NCBI GenBank assembly: GCA_016110215.1
Contig: JADWQD010000019.1
Location: forward strand, 186,001-250,000
DNA from: Capronia americana
Taxonomy: Eukaryota > Ascomycota > Eurotiomycetes > Chaetothyriales > Herpotrichiellaceae
Direction: 5' to 3'
DNA length: 64,000 bases
This document shows, in pieces, positions 1 to 11,796 of this stretch (position 1 is the stretch's first letter; the number at the start of each line of letters is the position of its first letter). The notes under the pieces are model-generated. The model saw only the letters and a program-made list of their open reading frames with translations, did no database searches and was not told where the DNA came from. The position numbers were made by a program, and so were the translations under genes.

Positions 1-836
1 CATCAATATTGGACAGTGTGGGCATGTCGCTAAAGGCACACACTTCTGGCCCAGGAGTGCGGGTATGAGGGCGAGTGCGAGTGCGAGTGCGCTGCATTCC
101 CATAGTTGAAGGACAGAACATACCCTTCAGAATCATCAACAGTCACACCCGAGTAGAGGTCGAGGGGGACGTTCCAGTTAAGTCTACGCTTAGCATTAAG
201 GCTCGCACGGGCTCCATAGGCCGCTAGACTTGACCTTTTCCGGGCATAGCCGACATCTAGCGGGCTCCACGTTGATGACGTGTGCGGGGTGAGGTTTGGC
301 CTAAGTTCCTCTGTGATATCCTTGTCTTTCCATCTCTACATTCTCCTTTCGTTCTCCTTCAACCCGCCAACATGATAGTGCTAACATGATAGTGCTAACA
401 TGATAGTGCTAACATGATAGTGTGCAACGCGCTGACACTGGCATTCGATATTGTTCAAGCGTCCAGAGACCATGAGTTCTTATCAAATTCATACTGCATT
501 CCCTTGGCTTTACTAACTTCCGCGGGCGTGCAGCGCTACGATAGGGGAAAAGAATGTCAAGACCTTGGCGCCTGTTAGGGCAGTCTAAGTTCCTTCAGTA
601 AGTATAGTTAACTTATCCGTCCTCCTTCCTTCCTGTCGTCTTCCTTCTCATGTCGCTCTTGCCCTCTCCAGCCATGCCTTGTCTCAAGCAGGCCAGCCAT
701 CCAGCCATGCTTGGTCGTTTGGTGGGTGAGGAGAAGGCGTGTCTCCGGGGTTGTTCTGTTTCAGCCAGGGCTCGGGACCCCGGCTTCCAATGTGTGGATG
801 TTGTGGCCGGTCTCTTGCCAGCAACGGTCATACATC
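1..836. other. Intergenic left edge, no gene seen
   Basis: No coding frame with family resemblance or plausible intron structure was found. The stretch holds a short GAGTGC repeat near 70-90 and a 14-bp tandem repeat (separate entry). Its last part would be the 3' flank of the small membrane-protein gene on the minus strand. Confidence 0.5.
369..423. repeat. 14-bp tandem repeat, about 4 copies
   Basis: The unit aacatgatagtgct repeats head to tail almost without change, four times in its core catgatagtg. It lies outside any gene I can support. It is a minisatellite-like array of unknown role. Confidence 0.9.
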
Positions 837-1224
837 CTAGGTAACCACAGCACCAGCGGGCTGCTCCTCTTGGTCCTCGACCTCAGTGACTTGACCGTCA
901 GAAGCACGGGGAGGAGGGTCTAGTAATCGGGTCAGCATCAGAATCAGGAATGATAAAGCACAACCGGAACATACCAACCAGGAGCCGGCAAGGCATTTCT
1001 ATCTGTGGCCGGGGATGGGATGTCCACCATACGGGGAGAGGGTGGTGCCAGTTGTGATAGTGTATGACGATTGGATGAGCCGGGTAGTCGTGCATTGGCA
1101 GCATGGGCGAGCGACGTGCTGCCCTTCTTCTGTTGTCGAGCCAAATCCCGAGCAATGCCAAAAGGAGCATGATGATCCCGAATGCCAGGCCGCTGAGGAA
1201 CTCGGGAGAGAGGTGCACCGCCAT
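837..1224 (-). CDS. Small single-pass membrane protein, two exons
   Basis: Unrecognised short gene. Exon 1 is 975-1224 and exon 2 is 837-919; the 55-nt intron (920-974) has a GTATGT donor, a CTGAC-like branch site and a TAG acceptor. The spliced product is 110 aa. Residues about 10-28 form one strongly hydrophobic segment (leader MAVHLSPEFLSGLAFG then a Leu/Ile-rich stretch), followed by Arg-rich RRRAARR, a His/Trp/Pro-rich middle and an acidic Glu-rich tail ending in AVVT. Positive residues directly after the helix suggest the tail faces the cytosol. No family is recognised. Without the splice the frame runs on into unrelated sequence, so the intron supports the model. It would be easy to miss in automated annotation because of its length. 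Confidence 0.6.
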
Positions 1225-2434
1225 TGTTATCTCGACTTATTGGTGTGCGCAGTGACGGAGCGGAGCAAGGCTGAGGATAAGAGCTTAATGAAGGCTTTGG
1301 CTCCGAGGGCAGGGGACAGTGTAAGGCAAATCCGTACACGGCTGCGTCTTCAACGAAGAAGGTAACCTCTTGATTTAAAACAAATCGACCAAACAAGAAC
1401 ATACAGTGTTTCGTGCAGAGGGCCACTGACTATAAGTAAGTAGTCGAATCCAAACCACAAATTTCGGTGCCTTGGGTTATCTCCTTCTACCAAGATGTAT
1501 CTGGTTAGGCATTACCTACGCGTCGTCAAAAGGAGTTGTCCCACTCGAATTGCCTGCAGCCGGTCGCTAGCTTTCAACATCATCCAACCTGCGGTCTGCA
1601 AGCTTTCCCATCATCCAAGCTCCAGTGACATGCGCCAGGATCAGTTTGCCAGGCGACTCCTCTTTTGGCTTCGCCAGAAACCAATCCCTGTAGCGAGAGA
1701 GAGAGAGAGCACTGCCACATCACAAGTAAATGCTTCAGCTCAGATACTGTAGGATAGTTGACCTTCGGCGAGACACGGACAGCCACTGGTCAATGTACTG
1801 GTTGGAAGATTCGCAGCACCACAGACATCACGTCAGGCCGTCCTCATCATTGGTGGCGGTCTTGACATTTCCGAAGCGAACGCTGATGGTGAATCCGGGC
1901 TTTCTCTAGGATACCCAACAGTTGTCTTCAAAACTTTGTATTCCGGCAAACTACAATGCACCCTTACAACCCTGAGCCGTGTCCGACCTGACAGGCAGGC
2001 CGCAGGACCATCTCCTGTGGAACGCACCAAAGAAGCTTTCAGTCGTTGAAACAATACAGTACACACATGATACAGGGCGATTCGCTCCCGCGCAAAGACT
2101 CCCCCCTCCCCCAGCGATTCTAGGATGAATAATGGCTCTAGAACATGCCCGAGCCGGTACAATACCTTCTGGAGATGACAACACGCTAAACGAGGGAAAT
2201 GTAATAGACTTCAAGAACGGAGTGGAAATACATCTTAATTTCTCCTTGTAAAGGTTTAGCTTCTTGCTGTGTTTGGCCCTGGTTTTGGTCGTATATCCTG
2301 ATCACTATCATTCACAGTTGATGATATCCCTCCATCGACACGGCGGACGTGAAATGAGTCCTCGCCATGCCTCTCGCGCACTCGGGTATGTCAGCCCTGG
2401 CGCTGTTGGTCTTTCAGAGCACTCTAGCCCGACT
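1225..2434. other. Intergenic, no gene seen
   Basis: About 1.2 kb between the start of the small membrane-protein gene and the end of the GHITM-like gene. Frames here are short and have no recognisable domain. A short GA run lies near 1698-1710. It probably holds the promoter of the small gene and the 3' flank of its neighbour. Confidence 0.5.
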
Positions 2435-3527
2435 TTATCTCTTGTTGTTCTGCCTCATCGACAAAATCTGGACCATCCGGATGAAGATGTTCAAAAAGTC
2501 CAGTTCCAACGAAATACTCTCGTTGACAACATCTTTCCTCACTAAACCCCTCTCACTCATCCTAGCGTGATGCAGAATCTTCTGGACATCATACAGAGTG
2601 AATCCGCCAAATACCGCAAGACCACCATACAGCCAGATGTTCTCAGTCCATGCCAACGTCCTCACAGCGGTCGCGGGCAGGACCAAAGGAGCAAAACCGG
2701 AAATGGCGACGATGGCGACACCGGCGAGCAGAGGGCCGCCCAGATATAAGTATTTCTCTTGCTTGGCGGTAGCGCCGATGAAGGCGATGGATCCCATCAT
2801 GCCAACGGTATAGAGACCTGCACGTGCCAGGATTGCTGGTGACATGAACATCAGGGGTGTGAGGATGGCGGCTTGGGTCACGTTAAAGGCGGTCCAGAGA
2901 GCGTACTTTTGGATATAGCTACAAATCTGTTAGACATCCTGGGCATGGAAAACAATGATGATGATGGCTGACTTACTTGTCTGGATGGGTATAGAACGTG
3001 CCGTACATGGTTCCAAAGCTAGCCGCGAGACCAAGTCCCACGACCAACCACGGATTTGTGGCCATCAGTCTGTAACTCCATCCACTCTGATGCAGCGTCC
3101 GGGCTGCAAGTGCAATGATACCCACTCCCAAGCCGGTGTGCATGAATGTCTGGTTCAAATACTCCCGTTCAAATGGAGGCATGCCGCCATCTTCTCTCGT
3201 CTCGCGGTTGAAAATCAGATTTGTGGCGAGAATGGTGCCGCCGACCAAGGCAGCACCCATTACTAGTCGTTGCGTCAGGTTGCCGCTTGCCGCGGGGTTT
3301 GCGGGTTGGTATGAGGGGGTCTGGTAGCCGCGCTTGAAGCCATTGCGAAGTGCTTGCGATTTGAGAAGAGACTGTGCGTTTGAGGTTGACGTGAGAGGCC
3401 GAGGATTGAAGAAGTTGGATGATTTCGGACTTGACGAGTGAAACGCTCGGATGACACTCGATGGCTTGCTGAACTGTTTGAAGGCGTTTGAGGAGACCGC
3501 AAAGGGTCTCCTAAGTACGAAGGACAT
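2435..3527 (-). CDS. Mitochondrial Bax-inhibitor-1 family protein (GHITM/TMBIM5-like)
   Basis: Two exons: 2977-3527 and 2435-2918, with a 58-nt intron (GTAAGT donor, TAG acceptor) that restores the reading THPDN-YIQKYALW. The product is 344 aa. The first ~75 residues are rich in Ser, Arg and Lys with almost no acidic residues, as in a mitochondrial presequence. They are followed by about seven hydrophobic helices and a conserved C-terminal block (GGFTLYDVQKILHHA, then SLELDFLNIFIRM). This block is typical of the UPF0005/BI-1 family, in particular GHITM (TMBIM5), an inner-membrane protein linked in animals to cristae organisation and ion/proton exchange. Targeting is inferred from composition; function in this fungus is inferred from family only. 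Confidence 0.88.
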
Positions 3528-3901
3528 GTTGGCGATACTCTTCAGTTTGTGCGAAAGGTGAAGAACTTGTGAGTTGGAGATGAGGCAGAGGTGAAAGATG
3601 TCGACGCAGGCATTAATGAGCTTCGCGGCGACCTCGGCGCGCCACTTCTTGCATGACGCAGTATTTTGACGCTGCTTGCTGATTGGCTAGAAGGAAGTCC
3701 TACGCATCACATGCCGGCGGATAAGAATATCCGAAGCTTTCTTCATTTCTGGACGCTTCTAGCAAGCCGGTGGTGAACAATCGTCAAGCATGCATTGAGG
3801 CGGCAAAGATTGCTGCTGCCATCTGCCACTACTTGTACGGCTAGCTATTCCGGGCAGCCCTTTCACTCCATTTTCCACCACGTTCGAGCCTCCTGCGTGG
3901 C
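3528..3901. other. Intergenic, promoter of GHITM-like gene
   Basis: 374 nt between the start of the GHITM-like gene and the stop of the MFS gene, both on the minus strand. No gene seen. Confidence 0.6.
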
Positions 3902-5798
3902 TCAGGGGATGTACCTGAAATCCGGGTGCTTGTGGCCGAGGTCTCGCTTTTCCGCCTCGTTCAAACCATCAAGCCGATGATTCCGCTTTCCTTGGTCTCT
4001 GACTTTGTTCTCGCGCATGTTGTATGCAATGCCAAAGCTAGCGACGCAAAGCACAATGATCTGAGCTCCCAGGTTGATACTGTGGCCAATGGGGTATCGT
4101 GGTGCATCGCGAACGAGGTATGTCCAGCTAGGCATTGTCAGCAATTTCGGCGCCGCAAATACGCTTCAGTGGGAAAGACACTCACGTGGCAAGAACGCCG
4201 CCTAACGTCCCAACTGACACGATCCACGCGGTTGCAACAGCTCGTACTGCTGGTCCAGCAGAGTCTATTAGGTATTAGCATTAGCACCACATTTGTTCAC
4301 GTCATGGACTTACTGTTGATTCCCCATGACAAGAAGCCTGGCCCACCCGGAAAAGCACCCGTGGTGATGAAATAAACAGCCATATAGCGGATGTTGGAGT
4401 TCGTGCTCCATCTGAGGATCGAAAAGCCGGCAATGGGCAAGAGAGTGGCCAAGGCGAGGTAGATACCACGCCTGCGGGTCTTGTCGCTGGTGTAAGCGAT
4501 CAAAATTGCTATCAAGCATGCTGCCACGTATGGTGGAACCGAATAGAGTTGTGCTTTTGTGGCAGTCCAGCCGAGATCTGCCAAAATGGTGGGCATGAAG
4601 ATGGACAGGCCTTGTACGGTGATGTTGATGAGGAAGAATCCGGCGGCAGCAAGATTGTTGTTGATGTTGAAAATGGCGGCTTTGATGTGGTGCCATTGTA
4701 CTTTCTCCATCGGATCCTATAGCTCGTTAGCTCTCATCGGGCGATGCGCGTGGCAGACTTACAGCTCTGTGCTCCCGGATCAAGCGCTCATGGGCGATAT
4801 GACGCTCCCGTTCGGTGAGGAATTTGCATGTTTGCGGATTCGACGGCATGAGTGCGGGAGCCCCAGCGGCGAGGACGCATGTCAGCTGCAACAAGTCAGC
4901 GCATGTCTACCACACGACCTGTGTTATGGCTCACAATTCCTTCGAAGAAGAAGATATTCCTCCAGCTACGCCACGTAATCAGTCGTGAGCAATTTTGACT
5001 CGGGCGGCACATCTGTACTCACGTATGGATAGGTGTAGACTCGGTCCCCCAGCGAGGAATGCGGCTGCGCTGTCGTTAGTGACACATCTTCGAAGCAGAT
5101 TCAGGCATGACCCACGCTAAGGCTGTCGCGAACAGGCCTCCAAAAGCTCCAGCGATCGATGCAGCCGAGATGAAAATCCCGATGCGGAAGTACAGTTCTC
5201 GCCGCTTGTAGAACGTGCTGAGGAAGAAGGAAATCCCCGGCATGGTTCCGCCTTCGAAAACACCCAGGAATGCTCTTGCTACGCACAGCTCGTTGAAGTT
5301 TTTCACGAATGCCGTGCAGATGGATACAAACCCGAAGCCGAATACCAATCCGGGAATGTAATACCGTGGGCCGACATGTTTCAGGAGAATGTTACTGGGC
5401 ACCTCAACAAGGAGGTAGATGATGTAGAAGACACTGAGGGCCCAGTTGAAGCGATAACCAACGAGGTCGAGGTCTTTGGCCATGCCCTGAATTCTGGCAT
5501 TTCCGATATTCTGCGCAAATCCAGTCAGCCCGTTGTGTTCGTATCAGAGCAAAAAGCAGAAATCCCTTCAAGCACGGAAACTCTTTTGGGGGAAGGAACT
5601 CACGGCGCGGTCGAGGAAACAGAACAGGTACAACACGGTGACGAGGGGGACGATGCGTCGATCAATCTTCCTCCTGATGGCCGTCTCTTCGGCCTCTGTC
5701 CAATCGACCTCGTCTCCAGAGGATTCACTTTTGGTGGGATCCAGCTCAAGGTGATCGAAAGCCGAAGCTTTCAAGGTTCCGGTCGCGATGCCTGCCAT
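3902..5798 (-). CDS. MFS permease, anion:cation symporter (ACS/Dal5-like) family
   Basis: Eight exons: 5604-5798, 5116-5510, 5023-5064, 4935-4965, 4763-4885, 4314-4716, 4186-4264 and 3902-4127. Seven GT-AG introns of 46-93 nt each restore frame and family sequence. The product is 497 aa. Family marks in order: WTEAEETAIRRKIDRRIVPL before helix 1, FCFLDRANIGNAR after it, the loop IPRWG...TWRNIFFFEG (built across three tiny exons), a central cytosolic loop with TCKFLTERER, then FNINNNLAAAGFFLINI and a C-terminal NHRLDGLNEAEKRDLGHKHPDFRYIP. These are hallmarks of fungal ACS transporters (allantoate, nicotinate, pantothenate, tartrate and related organic anions). Twelve helices are expected in the plasma membrane. 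The substrate cannot be told from sequence. It is the first of four same-strand genes for transport and redox chemistry. Confidence 0.92.
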
Positions 5799-6995
5799 TC
5801 TGTGGAACTGGTGGGAGAAGGGCAGCTTAGATTTCGAGAGTGTCAGGAGACGAGGTTTGGATGTAGAAGCGGGACGTCACAACAGCCGCGTGCTTCATTT
5901 ATGACTGAAAACCAGAGGACGTTCATGACGGTTCGGACAAACTTGCACCTGCCCCACAGCTCAGTGATAACTTTTGGCGACGCCCCAGCGGGTTGCATAT
6001 CCCATGTGGTGGCCCTTGTGTGGTATCACATCCGGTGGGTAGGCCTTTTGTGCAGGGTGCATCGGCTGGCGCGACCGGGAGTCATGATGCCTCTCCTGGC
6101 GAACGAGATCTCTGAGGGAGCGGAGGTGGCCAGGAAAGTTGATTTCCACCAGACGTCATGATAGGCTTCTGGAAGACTATGAAAGGCAAGCCAAGCATGA
6201 AGTCTGTCTTGGAATCTGGGGGCGACGGTGGAAAGGCTAAGTCCAGAACGAATAGGAGAAGTCAAGAAATCCTTGACCAGGGCGTCACCTCTTGGCTGTC
6301 CGGGGTTGACGATCAGGTGGCGCGACGGTTCTCGAGACCACCGCGGACTCTGCCTTGTTATACGGCCCTGCAAACGAAGGGGTAAATCCTGGCTGTTCGA
6401 CCACGTGTGATGTGTAGTGTGCGCGAGCTTCAAGGCTTGCAAATAGTTTATTGTCGGTTAAAGTTGGTAGCATATGGTAGACATCGCTGCCAGAAGAAGC
6501 TATCCGCTTCGAGTTCGGAGCGGGAGATCAGCTTGCCAAGCTGAGAACACAAGGAACAATTGGATGAAACGGTGCAGTGACAGGGAGGAAAAGTACGAGG
6601 ACTGATGCTTCAACAGGCCTCAAGCAAGCCCCTCTCGCAGCATCGGTACAGCGGTGTGGAATGTCACCCTTGAAGTGCCTTGGCGCTGGCGCCGAGACTT
6701 CGGCAGTTGTGTCGAAAGCCATCTCGTCCTCCGCAATCCTAGAGTCCGATCTGAAGTCTGAGCAGCGTTGCAAATGTGAATCGGGAGGCAGTTGAGTTGC
6801 GGGTTGCCAAAGCACCCTCCGGCAGAGTCATGGGAAGGGATAATGGCAATTATTGTACACTTTTACCAAGATCTCATGAGACAGGTCGTGGCAGCATCCT
6901 TCATGGTCTCTAACCTTCTTGCACTCAGCTTGATAGCTTTTTGGAAATGCCTTTCGCCTTTCGATGTGGTCTTTTGGGGCTCTGCAAGAGCATCG
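5799..6995. other. Intergenic, promoter side of the MFS gene
   Basis: About 1.2 kb upstream of the MFS permease start and downstream of the multicopper oxidase stop. Open frames on both strands lack family resemblance. No gene seen. Confidence 0.5.
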
Positions 6996-8976
6996 TTACT
7001 CATCGAAAAAATGCGCAACCATGATGCCTTTCCCTTCCTCGCCGGTCTTACCGACAACATCGCCGCCATAGGTGAAGTAACCGTCCAAACTTCCATTGAC
7101 CGGCAGTGTGTGCGCTTTAATCTCATCTGGCGTTCCAAATACCCACACGGTCGACTGGCCCATGATGACATGCTGCAAGATATGGCAATGCATGAGCCAA
7201 ACCCCAACATTCTTCTCCGTGACGCGGACCCGCCAGACGCGCCATCCGTTGGTCACCCCCGGTTGACCTTGTAAGGCGTACTTGTACAACATGGTGGTAT
7301 CGCGGCGAGAGCCAGGGTACGGTATCCCGTTGGAGGAGTGGTTTCGCAATAGTTCTGCGTGGGTTTCCGCTGACCACGACCCCGACCCGGAACCCATATC
7401 CCAGTATGGACCACCATGAGCATGCAGCGGATGCGGTCCATAGATCCCGCCGGGAGTGGATGCATCATTCTCCCAGACAATCTCGAGCACTTCGCCAATC
7501 CACGCAGGATAAGTCAGGGAGTTTGGATCGATGCCGCCGCTGCCCTTTATTGAACTGCGGTCCGGTACATGGCCATTGATGGTACCATTTTGGAGTATCT
7601 CAACAAGATATGGTGTTTCAGCTGATGGCCCAAGGGGAGGGCTGTCGAACCAGGACCAGCGATCCATTGTCATTACAGTGGTCCCCAAATCGCTGTCAAA
7701 GTTCTGTGCGGTGTGGATAATTATTCGCCGGGTGACCTCGGTGTCATTCGGCGGCTGTTCGTAGCCAGGCAGGGCTGGATTCATAAACGTATACTCAAGC
7801 CAGTCGGTAACAGTTGTGGGCAAATCTAAGACTGGGGTTGAAGGAGGGCTGCCGGGGCACCACATAGAAGCTCCCGTCGGGTAGTCACAAGCACCATCCG
7901 CGTCCACCCCCTGCTTCAAGTCAATGTCCGTGTACTTGAGGATCGCGTATGCGTAAGCGGTGGCTGCGCCTTCGCGGGTCGCAAACTGAATCCAGAACTT
8001 TGAGTGCCCTTCCAGCTGCTGCAACTCGCTCTGCTCCTTCGTATCCAGCAAGAAACTGAATCTCTGTCCGGTATCCACTTGCATATAGGACGTCTCGACG
8101 GGATTGACATAGGAGTTGTCCGTTTCAATTATTGTCAGGTTGTCGTGACCAATGATGCCGAACAGAACCAGGGATAGGGCAGTGGTCCCAATGACGCGGA
8201 CTCGATATCTCTTGCCCGTCACCACGTTCATAGTCCATGGCTCACAGGAGGGGTCCACCCCATTGGTAGCCGATGCGTACGGGGATATTCCGCTGTGGCC
8301 ATTGATCATCAGTGCAGTTGGGTCCCCTGGCCAGACGTTGGGAGAGCCTGTCAGCCATGATTCCATAGTGTGGTCGTCCTCGAGGTAAAAGTCGCCAATT
8401 TGAAGGATGATTTCCTCGTCATACTCGAAGGGCGGAGCGTGATAGTCCATTACGATCAAAGGCCCCGAAGCAGTCATAGCTTGAAATCCCACGTGGGAGT
8501 GATAAAACGACGTTCCGGCTTCGCTGGCATTGGGGTGGAGCTCGTAATCGAAGAAGTGCCCAGGAGGGATAGGCCATTGCGAAGCTTGTGGCGTTCCATC
8601 AGCATATGGCGCAGTGGACAACGATAGTCCATGCCAGTGCTACCACCGTGGTCCGTTAGCAGGATTCTTGTTACAGGCGGCCTGCGATGACCCGCAAACA
8701 TACCATTGTTGTGTTCACATCTGCATCGTTGTAGACTCGGATCCATGTTGTCTGTTCAGGTTTGAGATATATTGGCGGGGCAGGGTATTGGCCGTTGATG
8801 AGCGTTGAGAGACGAGGCTGACAATTCAACTTGATGGTATCGATGGTGACTCGGAGGACAACATCTGGGATGAAACTGGCATCATGTTTGACCAACTTCT
8901 TTGCTTGCGAGCATGAAATAATCCAAAATACCAAGTAAATACTCGCACATAGCCAGCGTGGGATTATAGAATACAT
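6996..8976 (-). CDS. Secreted multicopper oxidase (ascorbate oxidase/laccase-like)
   Basis: Two exons: 8704-8976 and 6996-8639, with a 64-nt intron (GTATGT...TAG) splitting VNTTM from HWHG. The product is 638 aa. A signal peptide covers residues about 1-26 (SIIPRWLCASIYLVFWIIS). All four copper ligand regions are present: HWHG at 92-95, HSH at 138-140, HPLHAHG in the C-terminal third, and HCHILQHVIMGQ near the end. Three cupredoxin domains are expected. The Met in the last motif (axial position) and the overall pattern fit the fungal ascorbate-oxidase-like clade rather than Fet3 ferroxidases, since there is no C-terminal membrane helix. It oxidises phenolic or similar small substrates with reduction of O2 to water; the real substrate is unknown. 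The ATG at 8976 is used because a slightly longer frame begins with TTG. Confidence 0.93.
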
Positions 8977-9834
8977 ATTGCAACTCAACCTTGCATCAAC
9001 ACGGAGAGATTTGGGCGAGCGCGCAAGTCACTTAAAGATCGAGGTATCGAGACTTACCAGGCCATTAAATGTCGAGCACTGTCGCTCGCTGGGACGAGCT
9101 CCCTGCAGAGGCCACGCGGCATTACTGGGCCAAGTTTGGCTGTTGATTTGAATTGCTCGCTGTTGTGATTGACATGCTCTGCCGCCATCCGGTCCGAGGA
9201 GAGTGAACAATCAACTTTCGTGGCCCAGCTTTGAGACTTCCCACGATCTGAGTAACGCTGTCAAAGACATCTCGGAGGTCCGCCGCCGGGTCGCTCACTC
9301 GGACAGTTTCACGGAGATGTCAGTGTCACCGGGGCGGCATGACTGTGTAGCGTTGACATGCGAAATGAAGATTGTGTGAGGAAACAGTCAACAGACGGAA
9401 GGTTGATGCGCCAAAACAGAACCGTCTGACAAAAGAAAGCCGATCATTTTAGCGTGAGCTTGACCCGCGCTTTTAGTCAGACGCCAGAACGTACTTTTCG
9501 AGCTCTCGTAATCAAACTTCTCCTGTCAACATCCCCTCGCTCTTCTCTACGCACCCCATTCTACCTAACTTAGGATCTTTCACGGCTCCCAAGGACTGGC
9601 AACTTCACTCACATCAAACTCCAGCGGCTTTAGGTCTTGGAAAGTCGGTGCTCACAACAGAGAGTGCCACGCAATAACAAATACATGTCGGATACCATAT
9701 ATGCAGGACGATGGGCACATCATTCATATCGTCTGTAAGCACAGTTCTTTGCGATGGCCAGGGGCACTGCCGTCTTCTGTCGCCGCTCTATGCTCTACCG
9801 GTTTACGTCTATCTGCATACTCCCATGCCGCGCT
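8977..9834. other. Intergenic, promoter of the multicopper oxidase
   Basis: 858 nt between the oxidase start and the stop of the old-yellow-enzyme gene. No coding signal. A pyrimidine-rich tract lies near 9510-9570. Confidence 0.5.
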
Positions 9835-11208
9835 TTACAACTTTGGAAACCTCACTCTCAAGAACTGACTGGGCCAGGCAACATCGACTCCCAGCTTCCA
9901 GCCAACCTTTAAAACCCACTCCGGCTCCCTCATGAACTGCCGCGCCACCAGGATAACGTCTGCCATCGGCTCTTTACCATCTTTAGCATCTGTCATCTCC
10001 TTTGCCGCGTTAGCTTCCTCCCCGATACTCTTGTCCGAGCCCCGATCATCAACAATATCCCTCGCCTGCTCAGCCTCCGTAATGAGGCCGACAGCCCCGA
10101 TGAACAAGCTCAACCCGCTGGCCTTCATCGTCTGCCGGATCTGGTTTGCGATCTTTGTTTGATAGTCCTTCGAGGCAAACATGTTGATGCGCTGCTGAGG
10201 ATGATTTCCGCCGCTACTGACGTCCAATAGATCCACACCCAATCCGGGCAGCATTCGAGCCAGTCTTATCGTACTCTCCACGTCCCAGCTACCAAACTGC
10301 TTGGCGAGGTCCGTCTCCTCCATCCACTCGGTCGAGCTCACCCGCAGAAACAGGGGCATGTCTTCGGGGATTTGTTTCCGGACTGCCTGGACGACTTCGA
10401 CAAGGAGGCGGGTGCGGTTTTCAAAGCTCCCGCCGTATTGATCGGTGCGTCTGTTCGTGATGGGACTGAGGAATTGATAGATGAGATAGCCGTGGGCGGC
10501 ATGGATTTCAATCACATCGATGCCCGCTTCCACCGATCGCCTTGCAGCCTGCGCAAACGCATCGACAGTCTCTTTGATCTCCGCCACGGTCAGCTCTCTC
10601 GGTGGCCAGAAACCGCCGTCCTCGGCCAACCCTTTGCCGTCCCAGCTGTTCTCGGGGCCACCGCTTGGCCCAACCACGTCCTCCGGCCAGCCGCCGGCAT
10701 CTTTATCTGCACGCAGGGACGGTTTCTTGAAGGATGCCGCCACCCACGGTGGCATGGTACTCGCCTTTCTCCCCGCGTGAGCGAGCTGCATGCCGGAAAG
10801 TGCGCCCTGGGACTTAATAAAGTCTGAAACCCTCTTGACGCTCTCGGTCTGCGCATCACTCCACAGGCCAGGGCAGTTCGGTGTGATCCGGCCATTGGGC
10901 TGGACGCCGGTGGCTTCGATAAAGACAAGCCCTGCTCCTTTGAGCGCATAGTGCCCCAACGTTGCGATGTGGTAGTCGGTCAGTTTCCCGATGTCTGGCC
11001 CGGAAGAAGCTGTCGAGTACTGGCACATCGGAGCCACTATGATGCGGTTCCTCAGTGTCTTTGAGCGAATCTTCAACGGCGTGAACAGCGTGGGTGTATT
11101 AGGGGATAGCGTGAATGGGACACCCGGATCTGCAGCGTGAGCGGGCGTGAAGTATGGCAAGTTCGGGACGCCATCGTTCGCGGCCTTGGGGTAGCTTGAT
11201 GTCGCCAT
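9835..11208 (-). CDS. NADH:flavin oxidoreductase, old yellow enzyme (YqjM-like)
   Basis: Single exon, 457 aa from the ATG at 11208 (a longer frame would need a TTG start). It is an FMN-binding TIM barrel that reduces activated C=C bonds with NAD(P)H. Conserved blocks in order: FTPLKIRSKTLRNRIIVAPMCQYS (strand 1 with the active-site region), FIEATGVQPNGRITPNCPGLWSD, GMQLAHAGRKAS, the substrate-binding segment EIHAAHGYLIYQFLSPITNRRTDQYGGS, FLRVSSTEW and the C-terminal phosphate-binding ILVARQFMREPEW. The Cys in MCQYS and HAGRK are typical of the thermophilic-like (YqjM) subclass. The N-terminus has about 45 residues before the barrel, without a targeting signal I recognise. It sits between a multicopper oxidase and an SDR on the same strand, suggesting shared small-molecule metabolism, which is inference. 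Confidence 0.94.
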   Translation of the reverse strand: MATSSYPKAANDGVPNLPYFTPAHAADPGVPFTLSPNTPTLFTPLKIRSKTLRNRIIVAPMCQYSTASSGPDIGKLTDYHIATLGHYALKGAGLVFIEATGVQPNGRITPNCPGLWSDAQTESVKRVSDFIKSQGALSGMQLAHAGRKASTMPPWVAASFKKPSLRADKDAGGWPEDVVGPSGGPENSWDGKGLAEDGGFWPPRELTVAEIKETVDAFAQAARRSVEAGIDVIEIHAAHGYLIYQFLSPITNRRTDQYGGSFENRTRLLVEVVQAVRKQIPEDMPLFLRVSSTEWMEETDLAKQFGSWDVESTIRLARMLPGLGVDLLDVSSGGNHPQQRINMFASKDYQTKIANQIRQTMKASGLSLFIGAVGLITEAEQARDIVDDRGSDKSIGEEANAAKEMTDAKDGKEPMADVILVARQFMREPEWVLKVGWKLGVDVAWPSQFLRVRFPKL

Positions 11209-11796
11209 GGCTGGATACAAAAGTTCTGCATACAATGTCCCAGGGATAGCAGTCAATCAATTCCTGCTCTTACTCCTAGGTATACCCCGAAAGCGCGGGC
11301 AAAACGAACCCGGTGTCAACCCTGTTATCTAACGGAATGCGAAAATAATGCAGAGATCAGCACACAGGTCTTGAAGTCAGGCAGGCAGGCAGGCAAGCGA
11401 GAGGCTGGCAGATTCTACGAGCGTCCCCAGACAATATAAAGACGCTTTCCTTATCCACCGGAAAAGACAGTCGAAGCCAACCGAAAGATTTCTGATTTCT
11501 AAGACGAATGTGAGATTTGAACGGCGGTGTTGCCGATAAAGCCGAGGTAACGGGCGGTGGTTGAGCATTTCTCCACGCTCTCGTCTCAGTAAGAAAAATG
11601 GAGTAACAAAACCCAGACAACGTTCTTACTTAGCCGACTCGCAACAGCAAGAACCAAAGGCAGGCCCACGAACGATAAGACGTGCTTGAAAACGTCAGAC
11701 GTCAAAAACGGACGCCGCCAATTACATAAGCAGAGCGATATAGATTTGGCGGTGGCCCATGGCTAATCTCTATACCTACTCGTACTCGTACGTACC
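11209..11796. other. Intergenic, no gene seen
   Basis: 588 nt between the old-yellow-enzyme start and the SDR stop. It contains a short CAGG-type direct repeat near 11379-11395. No coding signal. Confidence 0.5.

Noticed and set aside
5076..5086. 21-nt intron (GTGTCACTAACGACAGCGCAG) in the MFS gene
   Set aside because: Too short for a fungal intron. The 51-nt intron 5065-5115 with GTGGGT donor gives the correct family sequence LARIPRWG.
5376..6161. 261-codon open frame on the plus strand
   Set aside because: Its first half is antisense to MFS exons and it ends in non-coding sequence; no family match.
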